Assembly (NCBI RefSeq): GCF_026410085.1
Contig: NZ_CP112866.1
Coordinates: forward strand, 5,207,001-5,271,000
Origin: Pseudomonas quebecensis
Lineage (GTDB): Bacteria; Pseudomonadota; Gammaproteobacteria; Pseudomonadales; Pseudomonadaceae
DNA length: 64,000 nt
Direction of reading: 5' to 3'
Part shown: positions 15,950 through 25,495 of the stretch, in pieces
Numbering within the stretch: position 1 is the first letter of the stretch
How the letters are laid out: each line of letters begins with the position of its first letter
Program-made: the position numbers and the translations under genes
The notes under the pieces: generated by a model
What the model was told of the DNA's origin: nothing
What the model saw: the letters and a program-made list of their open reading frames with translations, nothing else
Databases searched by the model: none

Positions 15950-17296
15950 ATGGAATCAGCCAAGGAACTTCAAGGCCGCATTCTTTTAGTGGATGACGAG
16001 TCCGCGATCCTCCGCACCTTCCGTTATTGCCTGGAAGATGAAGGCTACACCGTCGCCACCGCTAACAGCGCCGCCCAAGCCGACGCGCTGATGCAACGCC
16101 AAGTGTTCGACCTGTGCTTCCTGGATCTGCGCCTGGGCGAAGACAATGGCCTGGATGTACTGGCCCAGATGCGCATACAGGCGCCATGGATGCGCGTGGT
16201 GATCGTGACGGCGCACTCTGCCGTGGACACCGCTGTGGATGCCATCCAGGCTGGCGCCGCTGACTATCTGGTCAAGCCCTGCAGCCCGGACCAACTGCGT
16301 CTGGCTACGGCCAAGCAATTGGAGGTGCGCCAACTCTCGGCTCGCCTGGAAGCGCTGGAAGGCGCCGTGCGCCAGCCCAAGGACGGCCTCGACTCCCATA
16401 GCCCGGCGATGATGGTGGTGCTGGAAACCGCGCGCCAAGTGGCCGGCACAGACGCCAACATCCTGATCCTCGGCGAGTCGGGCACCGGTAAAGGTGAACT
16501 GGCGCGGGCCATCCACGGCTGGAGCAAACGCTCGAAGAAGTCCTGCGTGACCATCAACTGCCCTTCGCTGACCGCCGAATTGATGGAAAGCGAACTGTTC
16601 GGCCATAGCCGCGGCGCGTTTACCGGCGCCAGCGAAAGCACCCTGGGCCGGGTCAACCAGGCCGACGGCGGTACGTTGTTTCTTGACGAGATTGGCGACT
16701 TTCCCCTCACGTTGCAGCCTAAACTCCTGCGCTTCATCCAGGATAAGGAGTACGAGCGCGTGGGCGATCCGGTGACCCGGCGCGCCGATGTGCGCATCCT
16801 CGCCGCCACTAACCTGAACCTGGAAGACATGGTGCGCGACGGCCGCTTTCGGGAAGACTTGCTGTACCGCCTCAATGTCATCACGCTCCACCTGCCGCCG
16901 CTGCGTGAGCGCAGTGAAGACATTCTGACTCTCGCCGACCGCTTCCTGGCCCGCTTCGTCAAGGAATACGCACGGCCCGCGCGGGGGTTCAGCGACCAGG
17001 CACGTGAAGCGCTGCTCAACTACCGCTGGCCGGGTAATATCCGCGAGCTGCGCAACGTGGTGGAGCGCGCGAGCATTATTTGCCCGCAGGAAAAGGTTGA
17101 AATCAGCCACTTGGGGATGGCCGAGCAACCGACCAACAACGCTCCGCGCATCGGTGCCGCGCTGAGCCTGGATGAGCTGGAAAAAGCCCACATCGGCGCC
17201 GTACTGGCCACCAGCGACACGCTCGATCAGGCGGCCCGCACCCTCGGCATTGACGCGTCGACGCTGTACCGCAAACGAAAACAGTACAACCTGTGA
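15950..17296 (+). CDS. algB: NtrC-family response regulator AlgB
   Basis: A 448-residue two-component activator, close to the 449 residues of P. aeruginosa AlgB. It has a receiver domain (phospho-acceptor Asp59, conserved Lys109), a sigma-54-type AAA+ domain with Walker A GESGTGKG (175-182) and GAFTGA (222-227), and a C-terminal Fis-type helix-turn-helix ending in TLYRKRKQYNL. In P. aeruginosa AlgB activates alginate synthesis (algD) and is partnered with KinB. ATG 15950 is chosen because AAGGAG lies ten bases upstream; a GTG at 15941 is too close to it. kinB follows after ten bases. Confidence 0.95.
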   Translation: MESAKELQGRILLVDDESAILRTFRYCLEDEGYTVATANSAAQADALMQRQVFDLCFLDLRLGEDNGLDVLAQMRIQAPWMRVVIVTAHSAVDTAVDAIQAGAADYLVKPCSPDQLRLATAKQLEVRQLSARLEALEGAVRQPKDGLDSHSPAMMVVLETARQVAGTDANILILGESGTGKGELARAIHGWSKRSKKSCVTINCPSLTAELMESELFGHSRGAFTGASESTLGRVNQADGGTLFLDEIGDFPLTLQPKLLRFIQDKEYERVGDPVTRRADVRILAATNLNLEDMVRDGRFREDLLYRLNVITLHLPPLRERSEDILTLADRFLARFVKEYARPARGFSDQAREALLNYRWPGNIRELRNVVERASIICPQEKVEISHLGMAEQPTNNAPRIGAALSLDELEKAHIGAVLATSDTLDQAARTLGIDASTLYRKRKQYNL

Positions 17297-17306
17297 GCTG
17301 TACCTT

Positions 17307-19094
17307 ATGAAGTTAGCGATGAAGCTGCGGACTCGGCTGTTCTTGAGTATCTCGGCGCTGATCACCGTCGCCCTGCTTGGATTGATCCTGGGCCTGGTCA
17401 GCGTCATGCAGATGGCCAAGACCCAGGAGTCACTGATCCGCAGCAATTTCGTCACCCTGGAACTGGGCCTGAAGCTGCGCCAGAGCCTGGGCGACCAGTT
17501 GATCCTGATGCTCGACGAACGCCCCAATCCAAAAGCCCTGGAGGCCTCCAAACAGCAGTATTTCGAACTGTTGGACGAAGGCATCGCCCATGAGCGGCAG
17601 GACGGCATGACCAGCGGATTCAGCCAGGCGCGCAGCGACTACCTGAATTTCCTCAAGGCCTTCGACGAATCCCAACCGGCCTCGCTGATCAGCGGCAATA
17701 ACGACAAGCTCACCCAGACATTCAACGTGCTGCGCAACGGTTTGATCGCCGAGCACAAGCGCGCGCTGGAAGCCATCAATACCAGCGAGCGCAAATCCCG
17801 CGACCGCGCGCTGCTGATCGCTGGACTGATGGGCCTGGTGGGCCTTGCGGTGCTGATCATCGGTTTCGTGACTGCCCACGGAATCGCACGGCGCTTCGGC
17901 GGCCCCATCGAAGCGCTGGCCAAGGCTGCCGATAAAATCGGCCAGGGTGATTTCGAAGTCACACTGCCGATCTCGTCAGCGGCGGAAATGAACCAGTTGA
18001 CCCGGCGCTTCGGGATCATGGCCGAGGCATTGCGCCAGCACCAAGCCACCAATGTGGACGAATTGTTGGCCGGCCAGCAGCGCCTGCAGGCGGTGCTCGA
18101 CAGCATTGATGACGGCCTGTTGATGATTGACCGCCAAGGGCGCCTGGAACACCTCAACCCGGTTGCCCAACGCCAGCTGGGTTGGGACGAAGAACGCCTC
18201 GGCCAGGGCCTGGGAGAAGCGCTGTCGCGCCCGGAGCTGGATGAACAGCTGCACCTGGTGCTGCGCGGCGGCAACCTTGAGCGCGCGCCGGAAGATCTTG
18301 AAGTGGAAGTCGAGGGTGAGCTGCGCCTGCTGACCTACAGCCTGACGCCGGTGAGCCACACTCAGGGCCACATCCTTGGCGCGGTAATGGTCATGCACGA
18401 CGTGACCGAGCAACGCGCCTTCGAACGTGTGCGCAGTGAGTTTGTGCTGCGCGCCTCCCATGAGCTGCGCACCCCCGTGACCGGCATGCACATGGCGTTC
18501 GGGCTGTTTCGCGAGCGCGCCAAATTCCCCGCCGAGTCCCGTGAAGCGGACCTGCTGGATACGGTAAACGAAGAAATGCAGCGCTTGATGCAATTGATCA
18601 ACGACCTGCTCAACTTCTCGCGCTACCAGAACGGCCTGCAGAAACTCACCCTCGGCCCCTGCGAGATTCCCGACCTGTTGGAACATGCCCGCGGGCGCTT
18701 CATTGAGCAGGCCAACGCGCAGCACATCGAACTGCTCATAGAAGCGCAGCCCGACCTGCCACGACTGTACGCCGACCGGGCGCAATTGGAGCGGGTGCTC
18801 GACAACCTGTTGGCCAACGCCCTGCGCCATACGGCCGACGGAGGCCAGATTCGCCTGCAGGCACGCCGTCATGGCGAGCGGGTGATTATCAGCGTCGAAG
18901 ACAATGGCGAAGGTATTGCCTATGGGCAGCAAGGCCGCATCTTCGAGCCCTTTGTGCAAGTGGGCCGCAAAAAAGGCGGCGCCGGCCTGGGGTTGGCGCT
19001 ATGCAAGGAGATCGTGCAATTGCACGGTGGCCGCATGGGCGTGTATTCGCGACCGGGGCAGGGCACTCAGTTCTACATGGCGCTGCCGCTCTAA
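17307..19094 (+). CDS. kinB: Membrane sensor kinase/phosphatase KinB
   Basis: A 595-residue sensor kinase, identical in length to P. aeruginosa KinB as I recall it. Two membrane segments (about 11-34 and 168-190) flank a helical periplasmic sensor region, followed by HAMP, a PAS domain (about 255-370), the phospho-acceptor His385 in ASHELRTP, and an ATPase domain with N, G1 (VEDNGEGI) and G2 boxes. It acts on AlgB, largely as a phosphatase in P. aeruginosa. A second in-frame ATG lies four codons later; neither start has a strong ribosome site, suggesting coupling to algB. It converges on the amidase gene with three bases between. Confidence 0.94.
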   Translation: MKLAMKLRTRLFLSISALITVALLGLILGLVSVMQMAKTQESLIRSNFVTLELGLKLRQSLGDQLILMLDERPNPKALEASKQQYFELLDEGIAHERQDGMTSGFSQARSDYLNFLKAFDESQPASLISGNNDKLTQTFNVLRNGLIAEHKRALEAINTSERKSRDRALLIAGLMGLVGLAVLIIGFVTAHGIARRFGGPIEALAKAADKIGQGDFEVTLPISSAAEMNQLTRRFGIMAEALRQHQATNVDELLAGQQRLQAVLDSIDDGLLMIDRQGRLEHLNPVAQRQLGWDEERLGQGLGEALSRPELDEQLHLVLRGGNLERAPEDLEVEVEGELRLLTYSLTPVSHTQGHILGAVMVMHDVTEQRAFERVRSEFVLRASHELRTPVTGMHMAFGLFRERAKFPAESREADLLDTVNEEMQRLMQLINDLLNFSRYQNGLQKLTLGPCEIPDLLEHARGRFIEQANAQHIELLIEAQPDLPRLYADRAQLERVLDNLLANALRHTADGGQIRLQARRHGERVIISVEDNGEGIAYGQQGRIFEPFVQVGRKKGGAGLGLALCKEIVQLHGGRMGVYSRPGQGTQFYMALPL

Positions 19095-19097
19095 GGG

Positions 19098-19874
19098 TCA
19101 GCGCTGGCTGAGGGCACGCAGGATCGCCGCACTTTCAGCATCCGGCGTGCCGTCGAACAACGCTGGCCGGAAATGCATCTGGAACGCCGCCAGCACATGC
19201 CGCGTGGCCACATCCAGTTCACCCGTTTGCGGGGTCTGGTAGCCCAGGCGAGCCAGCTCTTCCTGGAACCAGGTGATGCTTGGCAAACCCGCAGCGTACT
19301 GCAGCTTGAACCGCGCTACTGCCTGCGCATCCGGCCACATACCCAGCCCTTCATCGGCCAGGCGCTTCCACGGGAACAGCGGCCCCGGGTCGAGCTTGCG
19401 CAGCGGCGCTATATCGCTATGGCCGATGATATTTTTCGGGTCGATGCCGTTGCGTTTGCTGATGTCTTTGAGCAGCACGATCAACGCTTTCACCTGCGCG
19501 TCCGAATACGGGTACCACAGGCGCCCTGTCGGCGTATCCGTGTAACCGGGGTTCACGATCTCAATACCGATGGAGCTGGAGTTGAGCCAGGTGCGGCCCA
19601 TCCATTCACTCTCACCGGCGTGCCAGGCGCGCTGGCTTTCATCCACCAGCTTGTAGATGGTTGCCGAAGCGTCATCGCCGATCAGGTAATGGCTGCTCAC
19701 TTGCCCGTGGGTCAACAGGGCCAGGGAACGTTCAAGATTGGCCGAGGTGTAGTGGACGACCACGAATTGCACGCGGTTGTCATAGTTGACCGAAGGGTGG
19801 CTGGTATTCAGGCGCGGGCCGCTGGCGCAACCGGCGAGCAGAAGAACCGCAAAGGCGAAACAAAGGGATTTCAT
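19098..19874 (-). CDS. ampDh2: N-acetylmuramoyl-L-alanine amidase, AmpDh2-type lipoprotein
   Basis: A 258-residue amidase_2 enzyme with a lipoprotein signal (lipobox LAGC, Cys16), placing it in the outer membrane facing the periplasm. Zinc ligands His41, His152 and Asp162 are present, with the family motif IGHSDIAPLRKLDPG around 150-164. The C-terminal 70 residues form a peptidoglycan-binding-like helical domain. It cleaves the bond between N-acetylmuramic acid and the stem peptide. Its position next to kinB matches ampDh2 of P. aeruginosa. The cytosolic recycling enzyme AmpD is excluded by the lipobox. Confidence 0.9.
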   Translation of the reverse strand: MKSLCFAFAVLLLAGCASGPRLNTSHPSVNYDNRVQFVVVHYTSANLERSLALLTHGQVSSHYLIGDDASATIYKLVDESQRAWHAGESEWMGRTWLNSSSIGIEIVNPGYTDTPTGRLWYPYSDAQVKALIVLLKDISKRNGIDPKNIIGHSDIAPLRKLDPGPLFPWKRLADEGLGMWPDAQAVARFKLQYAAGLPSITWFQEELARLGYQTPQTGELDVATRHVLAAFQMHFRPALFDGTPDAESAAILRALSQR

Positions 19875-19961
19875 GGCGGAGAACAGTACACTGAAGACGA
19901 TAATGCAACAGTGTAACGTACCGCTTGAGGCGCAGCGGGCAATTTACACAGAAGGAACATC

Positions 19962-22010
19962 TTAAGCCGCCTGCACCTGATTGCGCCCCGCCGCCTTGGC
20001 TCGATACAACGCTTCATCGGCACGCTTGAGCGCCAACTCACTGCGCTCGCCAGACTGCAACTGCGCCACGCCCATCGAGACCGTGACCGTCACCCGTTCG
20101 CCCTTGAAGTGGAACGGACAGGCCTGAATCGCCTCACGCAATCCTTCCCCCACCGCCAAGGCGTCGGCCAGGGACGAGTCGGGCATCAGCAACACAAACT
20201 CTTCACCGCCAAAACGCGCGATAAAATCGTTAGGCCGCAGACGTTTGCTCAACACGCTGGCGATGATCTTCAACACCTTATCGCCGGCCAGGTGGCCGTA
20301 GCCGTCGTTGATGCGTTTGAAATGGTCCAGGTCCAGCATGGCCAGTGAAAGGTTGTTGCCGCGCTGGTGCCACGCATTGATTTCGTGGTCCAGGCGCTCG
20401 CTCCAGGCCGCGCGGTTGGGCAAGCCGGTCAGGGGGTCGATCAGGGCTTTCTGGCGCTGCACTTCCAAGTGCTCACGGTAGCCTTGAGCTTCCTGCTCCA
20501 TGTTGGCGACCCGCTCGGCCAAGCCTTTGAGGCGCGCCGCCACTTCCTGCTCGCGCTGGTCGCGTTGTTGCTGGTGCTGGTCCATGGTGCCCAGCAGACC
20601 CTCCAGATGGTTCTCCAGCAGTTGCTTGAGGCTGTCCAGGTCGGCGGCGTCCTGCACGCTGCTTTGCAGGCCGTCGACCTGTTCGCGAATCTGCGTATCC
20701 AGCTCCCGCGCGGCGCAGTTACTGTCGGCGTGTTCATCAGTGGCGACCTTCAAGTGCCCCTGGAAAGCTTCCAGGCGTTCATTGAGCCGCTTGAGATAAG
20801 CCTCGAACTCATGCTGGCCACTGTCGGTAATCGCCAGCATCAGGATCGCCAGATCATCCAGGATCGGCAGCAGCTCGTACCAGTTCAAGCCGTTGGCCAA
20901 GCGCTCGCGCAGGGCTTCGGCCTGGGGTCGATGACGCTCCGGCAGGTCCAGCTCTTCGAGCAGGCCAATCAACGTGTCTTCGATGTGCTTGGCCACGGAG
21001 CTGTAGGAAGGCTCCGGAGAATCCGGTAACGCATACTGGGCGTCCGCTTGCAGCTCGTCGGGGTCGAGCGACTCGACACTCAGCACAGGAGGAAGCGAGA
21101 GGCTACCGATAGCGGTTTCCTGCGGCGCCTCAGGTGCATCGTGCTCGTCTATAAAAGCGGCGAGGGCGCTTTCAGAGGGCGGCGCTTGCGTCGGCGATTC
21201 CGGGAGCTGCGCGGGTGTCGCGACAGCGTCGGGAGGCTGCGCCACTGCGTTGGCTTGGACCGGAGCCTCGTAAATAAACGTTTCGCCAGTGACGTGGGCA
21301 GGCTCGGCTGGCGTATCGGCAGCGGGTTCTGCGGCAGCAGCTTGCGGCGCAAAGGCACGCAAGGCTTGAGTCAATTCCTCGGATTGCTCCGACTCCTGGG
21401 GCTCAACGGGAACCTGGGGCACGGCAGGGGGTGCCGCGGCGGGCGAGGCAGGCTCGCCGGCGGCAGGCTCACTGACGGCTTCCTTGGTACCGAACAACCG
21501 CTGCAGAAGCCCAGGCCCGGGCCGCGCGATTTCGCCATCCGGCTCCAGATTATCCAGCGCCTGCCCCTGCAGCCCGCTCAGTTCGCTGAGCAACAGGGGG
21601 ATCTCCCGAGCCTGGCCGACACGACTGTCCAATTGCTTGGCAAAGGCTTTCAGCGGGCGCGCCACTTCGCGGGGCAGCGGTAATTTCTGTAACTGCGTGA
21701 CCAGCGCGGTGAGCGCGGTATTCATCTGCTCCACCCGCGTCTCGCGGCGCTGCTCCGAGTCCAGCACGGCCTTTTCGAGGCGCGGCAGCAAAGCCGCAAG
21801 GGAGGCGTCCATGTCGTCGGTGCGCACCACGTCACGCATTTCCTTCATGCACTGGTCAACGGCGCGATCGGTGCCTTCCGCCGCCAGAGTGCTGCGTACC
21901 AGCCCCCGGCGCAGCAAGTCCAGACGTGCGGCCCAGCGGCGCTCGAGCTTTTCTTGTTGCTCAACGCTTAACAGGTATTTTTCTTTCCAGCGCTGGGCAT
22001 CGTCGCTCAT
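19962..22010 (-). CDS. dgcH: GGDEF diguanylate cyclase (DgcH-like)
   Basis: A 682-residue protein with no clear membrane segment. The N-terminal 130 residues are helical. Residues about 155-330 are Ala/Pro/Glu-rich and probably disordered. A helical or coiled-coil region precedes a C-terminal GGDEF domain. The active site is GGEEF (601-605), and the inhibitory I-site motif RPND (592-595) lies five residues upstream, so c-di-GMP synthesis with product feedback is expected. P. aeruginosa DgcH occupies the same locus. Its start codon overlaps the end of the EEP hydrolase gene by four bases. Confidence 0.9.
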   Translation of the reverse strand: MSDDAQRWKEKYLLSVEQQEKLERRWAARLDLLRRGLVRSTLAAEGTDRAVDQCMKEMRDVVRTDDMDASLAALLPRLEKAVLDSEQRRETRVEQMNTALTALVTQLQKLPLPREVARPLKAFAKQLDSRVGQAREIPLLLSELSGLQGQALDNLEPDGEIARPGPGLLQRLFGTKEAVSEPAAGEPASPAAAPPAVPQVPVEPQESEQSEELTQALRAFAPQAAAAEPAADTPAEPAHVTGETFIYEAPVQANAVAQPPDAVATPAQLPESPTQAPPSESALAAFIDEHDAPEAPQETAIGSLSLPPVLSVESLDPDELQADAQYALPDSPEPSYSSVAKHIEDTLIGLLEELDLPERHRPQAEALRERLANGLNWYELLPILDDLAILMLAITDSGQHEFEAYLKRLNERLEAFQGHLKVATDEHADSNCAARELDTQIREQVDGLQSSVQDAADLDSLKQLLENHLEGLLGTMDQHQQQRDQREQEVAARLKGLAERVANMEQEAQGYREHLEVQRQKALIDPLTGLPNRAAWSERLDHEINAWHQRGNNLSLAMLDLDHFKRINDGYGHLAGDKVLKIIASVLSKRLRPNDFIARFGGEEFVLLMPDSSLADALAVGEGLREAIQACPFHFKGERVTVTVSMGVAQLQSGERSELALKRADEALYRAKAAGRNQVQAA

Positions 22011-22885
22011 GCAAGAGGTCCGCGAGGGCCTGGGCTCAACGCGGGCAATGCATCCGCCGTGAGCGAACCCGGCAGACGTATTTCTACCGCGACCGGCAGG
22101 TGATCGGAAATGGGCTGCGCCAGCACCTGCACGCTTTCAAGCGTGAGGGTAGGGCTGAGCAGGATATGGTCAAGACAGCGTTGCGGGCGCCAGCTCGGGA
22201 ATGTGGCTTCGGCCTGTGGCGCCAGCAAGCCGAGGTCACGCAGCGGGGAATTCAAAAGCAGATCGTTGGCATGGGTGTTCATGTCCCCCATGAGCACCTG
22301 ATGCTTGTAGTTGCCGATCATGTCGCGCACATAGGCCAGCTGCAGATTGCGCGTCCGCCCCCCGAGCGCCAGGTGCATCATGACCACGACCAGGGCTTCC
22401 GGTCCTTCGCCGAAACGCACAAGGATCGCACCACGCCCCTTGGGGCCTGGCAGCGGATGGTCTTCGATAGCGGACGGTTTGAGGCGGCTGAGCACGCCGT
22501 TGCTATGTTGCGCCAGACGCCCGAGGTTGCGATTGAGTTGCTGGTACCAATAGGGAAACGCCCCAAGCTTGGCCAGGTGTTCCACCTGGTTGATGTAGCC
22601 GGAGCGCATGCTGCCGCCATCGGCCTCCTGCAGCGCCACCAGGTCGAAATCGCTCAGCAGGTCGCCGATCTTCTGCAGGTTGCCGGCCCGCCCGTTGTGC
22701 GGCAGCAAGTGCTGCCAGCCACGGGTGAGGTAGTGTCGATACTTCTCGGTGCTGTTACCGACTTGGATATTGAAGCTGAGCAGGCGCAGGCGGCTGTCTG
22801 CCGCCAGGCCCGTGGATTCCAGATGATCCTCATTGACCCGCGCATCATGCAGGCCAACGACGCGTTCGGTACCCCAGCGGCGCAT
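22007..22885 (-). CDS. Endonuclease/exonuclease/phosphatase (EEP) family hydrolase
   Basis: A 292-residue protein with the EEP metal-site motifs in order: LLSFNIQVG (about 35-43), VALQEAD (about 83-89), the MHLALGG histidine region, GDMNTH, LDHILLS and the C-terminal SDHLPV. It has no signal peptide. EEP enzymes cleave phosphodiester or phosphomonoester bonds in nucleic acids, phosphoinositides or nucleotides; the substrate cannot be predicted here. It is translationally coupled to dgcH by ATGA overlap and starts ten bases after dsbA, so it lies in a dsbA-EEP-dgcH transcription unit. Confidence 0.83.
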   Translation of the reverse strand: MRRWGTERVVGLHDARVNEDHLESTGLAADSRLRLLSFNIQVGNSTEKYRHYLTRGWQHLLPHNGRAGNLQKIGDLLSDFDLVALQEADGGSMRSGYINQVEHLAKLGAFPYWYQQLNRNLGRLAQHSNGVLSRLKPSAIEDHPLPGPKGRGAILVRFGEGPEALVVVMMHLALGGRTRNLQLAYVRDMIGNYKHQVLMGDMNTHANDLLLNSPLRDLGLLAPQAEATFPSWRPQRCLDHILLSPTLTLESVQVLAQPISDHLPVAVEIRLPGSLTADALPALSPGPRGPLA

Positions 22886-22895
22886 GACAGGCCCC

Positions 22896-23531
22896 TTACT
22901 TGGCTGCGCGCTCTTTGGCGATCAGCTGGTCGGCGACGTTGAGGGTCTGTTCAGGACCACCGGTGGAGCCCAGGTCGAAACGGTATTTGCCGTTGACGAT
23001 CATGGTCGGAACGCCTTGCACGCCGTACTTCTGCGCCAGCTCCCTGGCCTGTTTGATCTGGCCCTGGATGGCGAAGGAGTTGAAGGTGGCCATGAACTTG
23101 TCTCTGTCGACACCCTGAGTGGCAACGAAGTCAGCCATGTCATCAGGTTTGGTCAGGCGCTTGCCTTCTTTCTGGATAGCATTGAACACCGCATTGTGGA
23201 CCTTGTGCTCAACACCCATGGCTTCCAGGGTCAGGAACAGTTGGCCGTGGGCGTCCCACGGGCCGCCGAACATGGCCGGAATGCGCTTGAAGTTAACGTC
23301 TTTCGGCAATTTTTCAACCCATGGGTTGATGGTCGGTTCAAAAGCGTAGCAATGCGGGCAGCCGTACCAGAACAGCTCAACCACTTCGATCTTGCCCGGC
23401 ACCGAGACTGGCACTGGGTTGGCCAATTCAACATAGGTTTTACCGGCTTCAAGCGGCACGTCGGCAGCTTGCGCGGTCATGCCGAAAAGGCTGGCAGTGA
23501 CGAGAGCGGCGCTGAGGATCAGATTACGCAT
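22896..23531 (-). CDS. dsbA: Periplasmic thiol:disulfide oxidoreductase DsbA
   Basis: A 211-residue exported protein with signal peptide cleaved after AQA (about residue 22). The redox motif C58-P-H-C61 lies in FWYGCPHCYAFEP, and the cis-proline that shapes the active site is Pro175 in VQGVPTMIVNG. DsbA introduces disulfide bonds into secreted proteins and is reoxidised by DsbB, not in this window. The neighbour cytochrome c4 gene lies upstream, with a terminator between them, so dsbA probably has its own promoter. Confidence 0.95.
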   Translation of the reverse strand: MRNLILSAALVTASLFGMTAQAADVPLEAGKTYVELANPVPVSVPGKIEVVELFWYGCPHCYAFEPTINPWVEKLPKDVNFKRIPAMFGGPWDAHGQLFLTLEAMGVEHKVHNAVFNAIQKEGKRLTKPDDMADFVATQGVDRDKFMATFNSFAIQGQIKQARELAQKYGVQGVPTMIVNGKYRFDLGSTGGPEQTLNVADQLIAKERAAK

Positions 23532-23624
23532 GCTTTACTCCTGGACAAATAAAGTCGCCTCACGCGACCTTGTTGTGACCGGTCTACGCGGGCATGAGTT
23601 CGTTAGTGTAACGGCAGCGGCCAC

Positions 23625-23653
23625 AAAAAAGGGCGGCCAAAGCCACCCTTTTT
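23625..23653 (-). terminator. Intrinsic terminator after cytochrome c4 gene
   Basis: A 12-bp stem with one mismatch (AAAAAGGGCGGC with GCCACCCTTTTT) and a 4-base loop lies between the cc4 stop and dsbA. A/T tracts at both ends provide the U-run. Confidence 0.75.
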
Positions 23654-23699
23654 ATGCTTGCATCGCTGTATTAATCGAGCGTTAACGTCGCCGCGTCGA

Positions 23700-24311
23700 T
23701 CAGTGCAGGCCCTGGATGTAACTGGACACGGCCGCGATGTCCTCGTCGCTGAGCTTGCGGGCGATGGTGCGCATGGTCATCGCATCGCCATCGTTGGCAC
23801 GGCCGGCTTCTTCCTTGCGGAAATCGGTCAGTTGCTTGGCGATGTACTGCGCGTGCTGGCCACCCAGATGTGGGAACCCGGCGGCGGCATTACCCGCGCC
23901 ATTGGGCGAGTGGCAACCGGTACAGGCCGGCAGGCCTTTGTCCAGGTCGCCGCCACGGAACAGCTTCTCCCCGCGCGCCACCAGCTTCGGATCGGCAGCT
24001 CCCACACTGCCTTTCTGGCCGGCGAAATAGGCGGCGAGATCCGCCAGGTCCTGATCGCTGAGGTTGGTCAGCAAGCCGGTCATTTCCAGCACCGTGCGCT
24101 TGCCGCTCTTGATGTCCTGCAACTGCTTGGTCAGGTAACGTTCACCCTGGCCGGCCAGCTTGGGGAAGTTCGGCGCCGGGCTGTTGCCATCCGGCCCGTG
24201 GCAAGCACCACACACGGCGGCTTTCGCCTGGCCCGCAGCAGCGTCGCCTGCAGCATGGGCCACACCGGTGATGCCCAGGGTCAACAGCAGACTCACGATC
24301 AGTTTGTTCAT
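23700..24311 (-). CDS. cc4: Diheme cytochrome c4
   Basis: A 203-residue periplasmic protein with a signal peptide (about 1-20) and two cytochrome c domains. The heme attachment sites are CGACH (34-38) and CTGCH (130-134). Downstream methionines in EMTGL and AMTMRT can serve as axial ligands. Cytochrome c4 carries electrons from the bc1 complex to terminal oxidases. It is followed upstream by a small monoheme cytochrome gene on the same strand, as in P. aeruginosa. Confidence 0.92.
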   Translation of the reverse strand: MNKLIVSLLLTLGITGVAHAAGDAAAGQAKAAVCGACHGPDGNSPAPNFPKLAGQGERYLTKQLQDIKSGKRTVLEMTGLLTNLSDQDLADLAAYFAGQKGSVGAADPKLVARGEKLFRGGDLDKGLPACTGCHSPNGAGNAAAGFPHLGGQHAQYIAKQLTDFRKEEAGRANDGDAMTMRTIARKLSDEDIAAVSSYIQGLH

Positions 24312-24345
24312 CAGCTAATCCAACTACGGCTAAGGGGTTTAAGAG

Positions 24346-24648
24346 TTATCTACCGGGTCTACTCACCATCAACTCAATGACGGCCTGGTAGTCCTCAGTA
24401 CTGCAGTCCATGCACAAACCACGCGGCGGCATTGCCTTGAAACCCTGTGTCACGTGCTGCACCAGCGTGTCCATGCCTTGCGCCAGTCTTGGCGCCCAGG
24501 CTGCCGCGTCACCCCGCTTCGGGGCGCTCGGCAACTGGCCAGCATGGCAAGCCCCGCAAACTCGGTTGTACAGCGCCTCCGGATCCTGTGTAGCCTGCGC
24601 GCCATAAAGCGGTATCAGGGCTCCGAACGCGAGCAACCAGCGGGTCAT
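24346..24648 (-). CDS. Small c5-like monoheme cytochrome c
   Basis: A 100-residue exported protein with one heme site, CGACH, following NRV about 15 residues after the signal peptide. A distal MPPRGLCMDC segment supplies the axial Met and two extra cysteines that could pair, the pattern of cytochrome c5. I prefer ATG 24648, which begins the signal peptide MTRWLLAFGALI; an ATG four codons earlier is also possible and neither has a good ribosome site. It lies 34 bases before cc4, and both likely serve periplasmic electron transfer. It is divergent from engB. Confidence 0.8.
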   Translation of the reverse strand: MTRWLLAFGALIPLYGAQATQDPEALYNRVCGACHAGQLPSAPKRGDAAAWAPRLAQGMDTLVQHVTQGFKAMPPRGLCMDCSTEDYQAVIELMVSRPGR

Positions 24649-24840
24649 ACGTCGACCCATTCAGGGTTTGAGAGCGTTTTGCGTTCTAATGCGCAATAAA
24701 GGTCTATCGCTCCCGTGAACTTCATCCTTCGCTGGGACAAAGCACACACAAAATCTGCGGCATTATATACTGGCGCTACTGAAACGGAAACGACACCGCT
24801 TGCCGCACCCTTTTTCGGCACCGCCCACATCGGAAATCTC

Positions 24841-25482
24841 ATGCAACTCAAGAATCCCATCCTCGGCCTGTGCCAACAGTCCACGTTTATGCTCAGCGCT
24901 GCCAAAGTTGACCAATGCCCCGATGACGAAGGCTTCGAAGTCGCCTTCGCCGGCCGCTCCAATGCCGGTAAATCCAGCGCCCTGAACACCCTGACTCACG
25001 CCAGCCTGGCGCGCACCTCGAAAACCCCGGGTCGCACGCAACTGCTCAATTTCTTCAAGCTAGACGATGATCGGCGTCTGGTCGACCTGCCGGGCTACGG
25101 TTACGCAAAAGTACCTATCCCGTTGAAGCTGCACTGGCAGCGTCACCTGGAGGCTTATCTGGGTGGCCGGGAGAGTTTGAAGGGCTTGATCCTGATGATG
25201 GACATCCGTCATCCAATGACCGACTTCGACCTGCTGATGCTCGATTGGGCCGTTGCCAGCGGCATGCCGATGCACATTCTGTTGACCAAAGCCGACAAGC
25301 TGACCTACGGCGCCGCCAAGAACACATTGCTCAAAGTGCAATCCGAAATCCGCAAGGGTTGGGGCGACACGATCACCATCCAATTGTTCTCCGCCCCTAA
25401 GCGCCTGGGCTTGGAAGAGGCTTACACCGTTCTCGCGGGCTGGATGGAATTGGCCGACAAGGGCGCGGAAATCGCCGAATAA
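24841..25482 (+). CDS. engB: Ribosome biogenesis GTP-binding protein EngB (YihA/YsxC)
   Basis: A 213-residue GTPase with all G motifs: G1 GRSNAGKSS (38-46), G2 TPGRTQ, G3 DLPGYGY (82-88), G4 TKAD (149-152) and G5 SAPK. EngB assists late assembly of the 50S subunit and is usually essential. The ATG at 24841 gives the typical family length and start MQLKNPI; the 42 extra in-frame codons upstream lie in the divergent promoter region. The gene order polA, small RNA, engB is shared with E. coli (polA-spf-yihA). Confidence 0.95.
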   Translation: MQLKNPILGLCQQSTFMLSAAKVDQCPDDEGFEVAFAGRSNAGKSSALNTLTHASLARTSKTPGRTQLLNFFKLDDDRRLVDLPGYGYAKVPIPLKLHWQRHLEAYLGGRESLKGLILMMDIRHPMTDFDLLMLDWAVASGMPMHILLTKADKLTYGAAKNTLLKVQSEIRKGWGDTITIQLFSAPKRLGLEEAYTVLAGWMELADKGAEIAE

Positions 25483-25495
25483 CTTTTCTGCAGGC

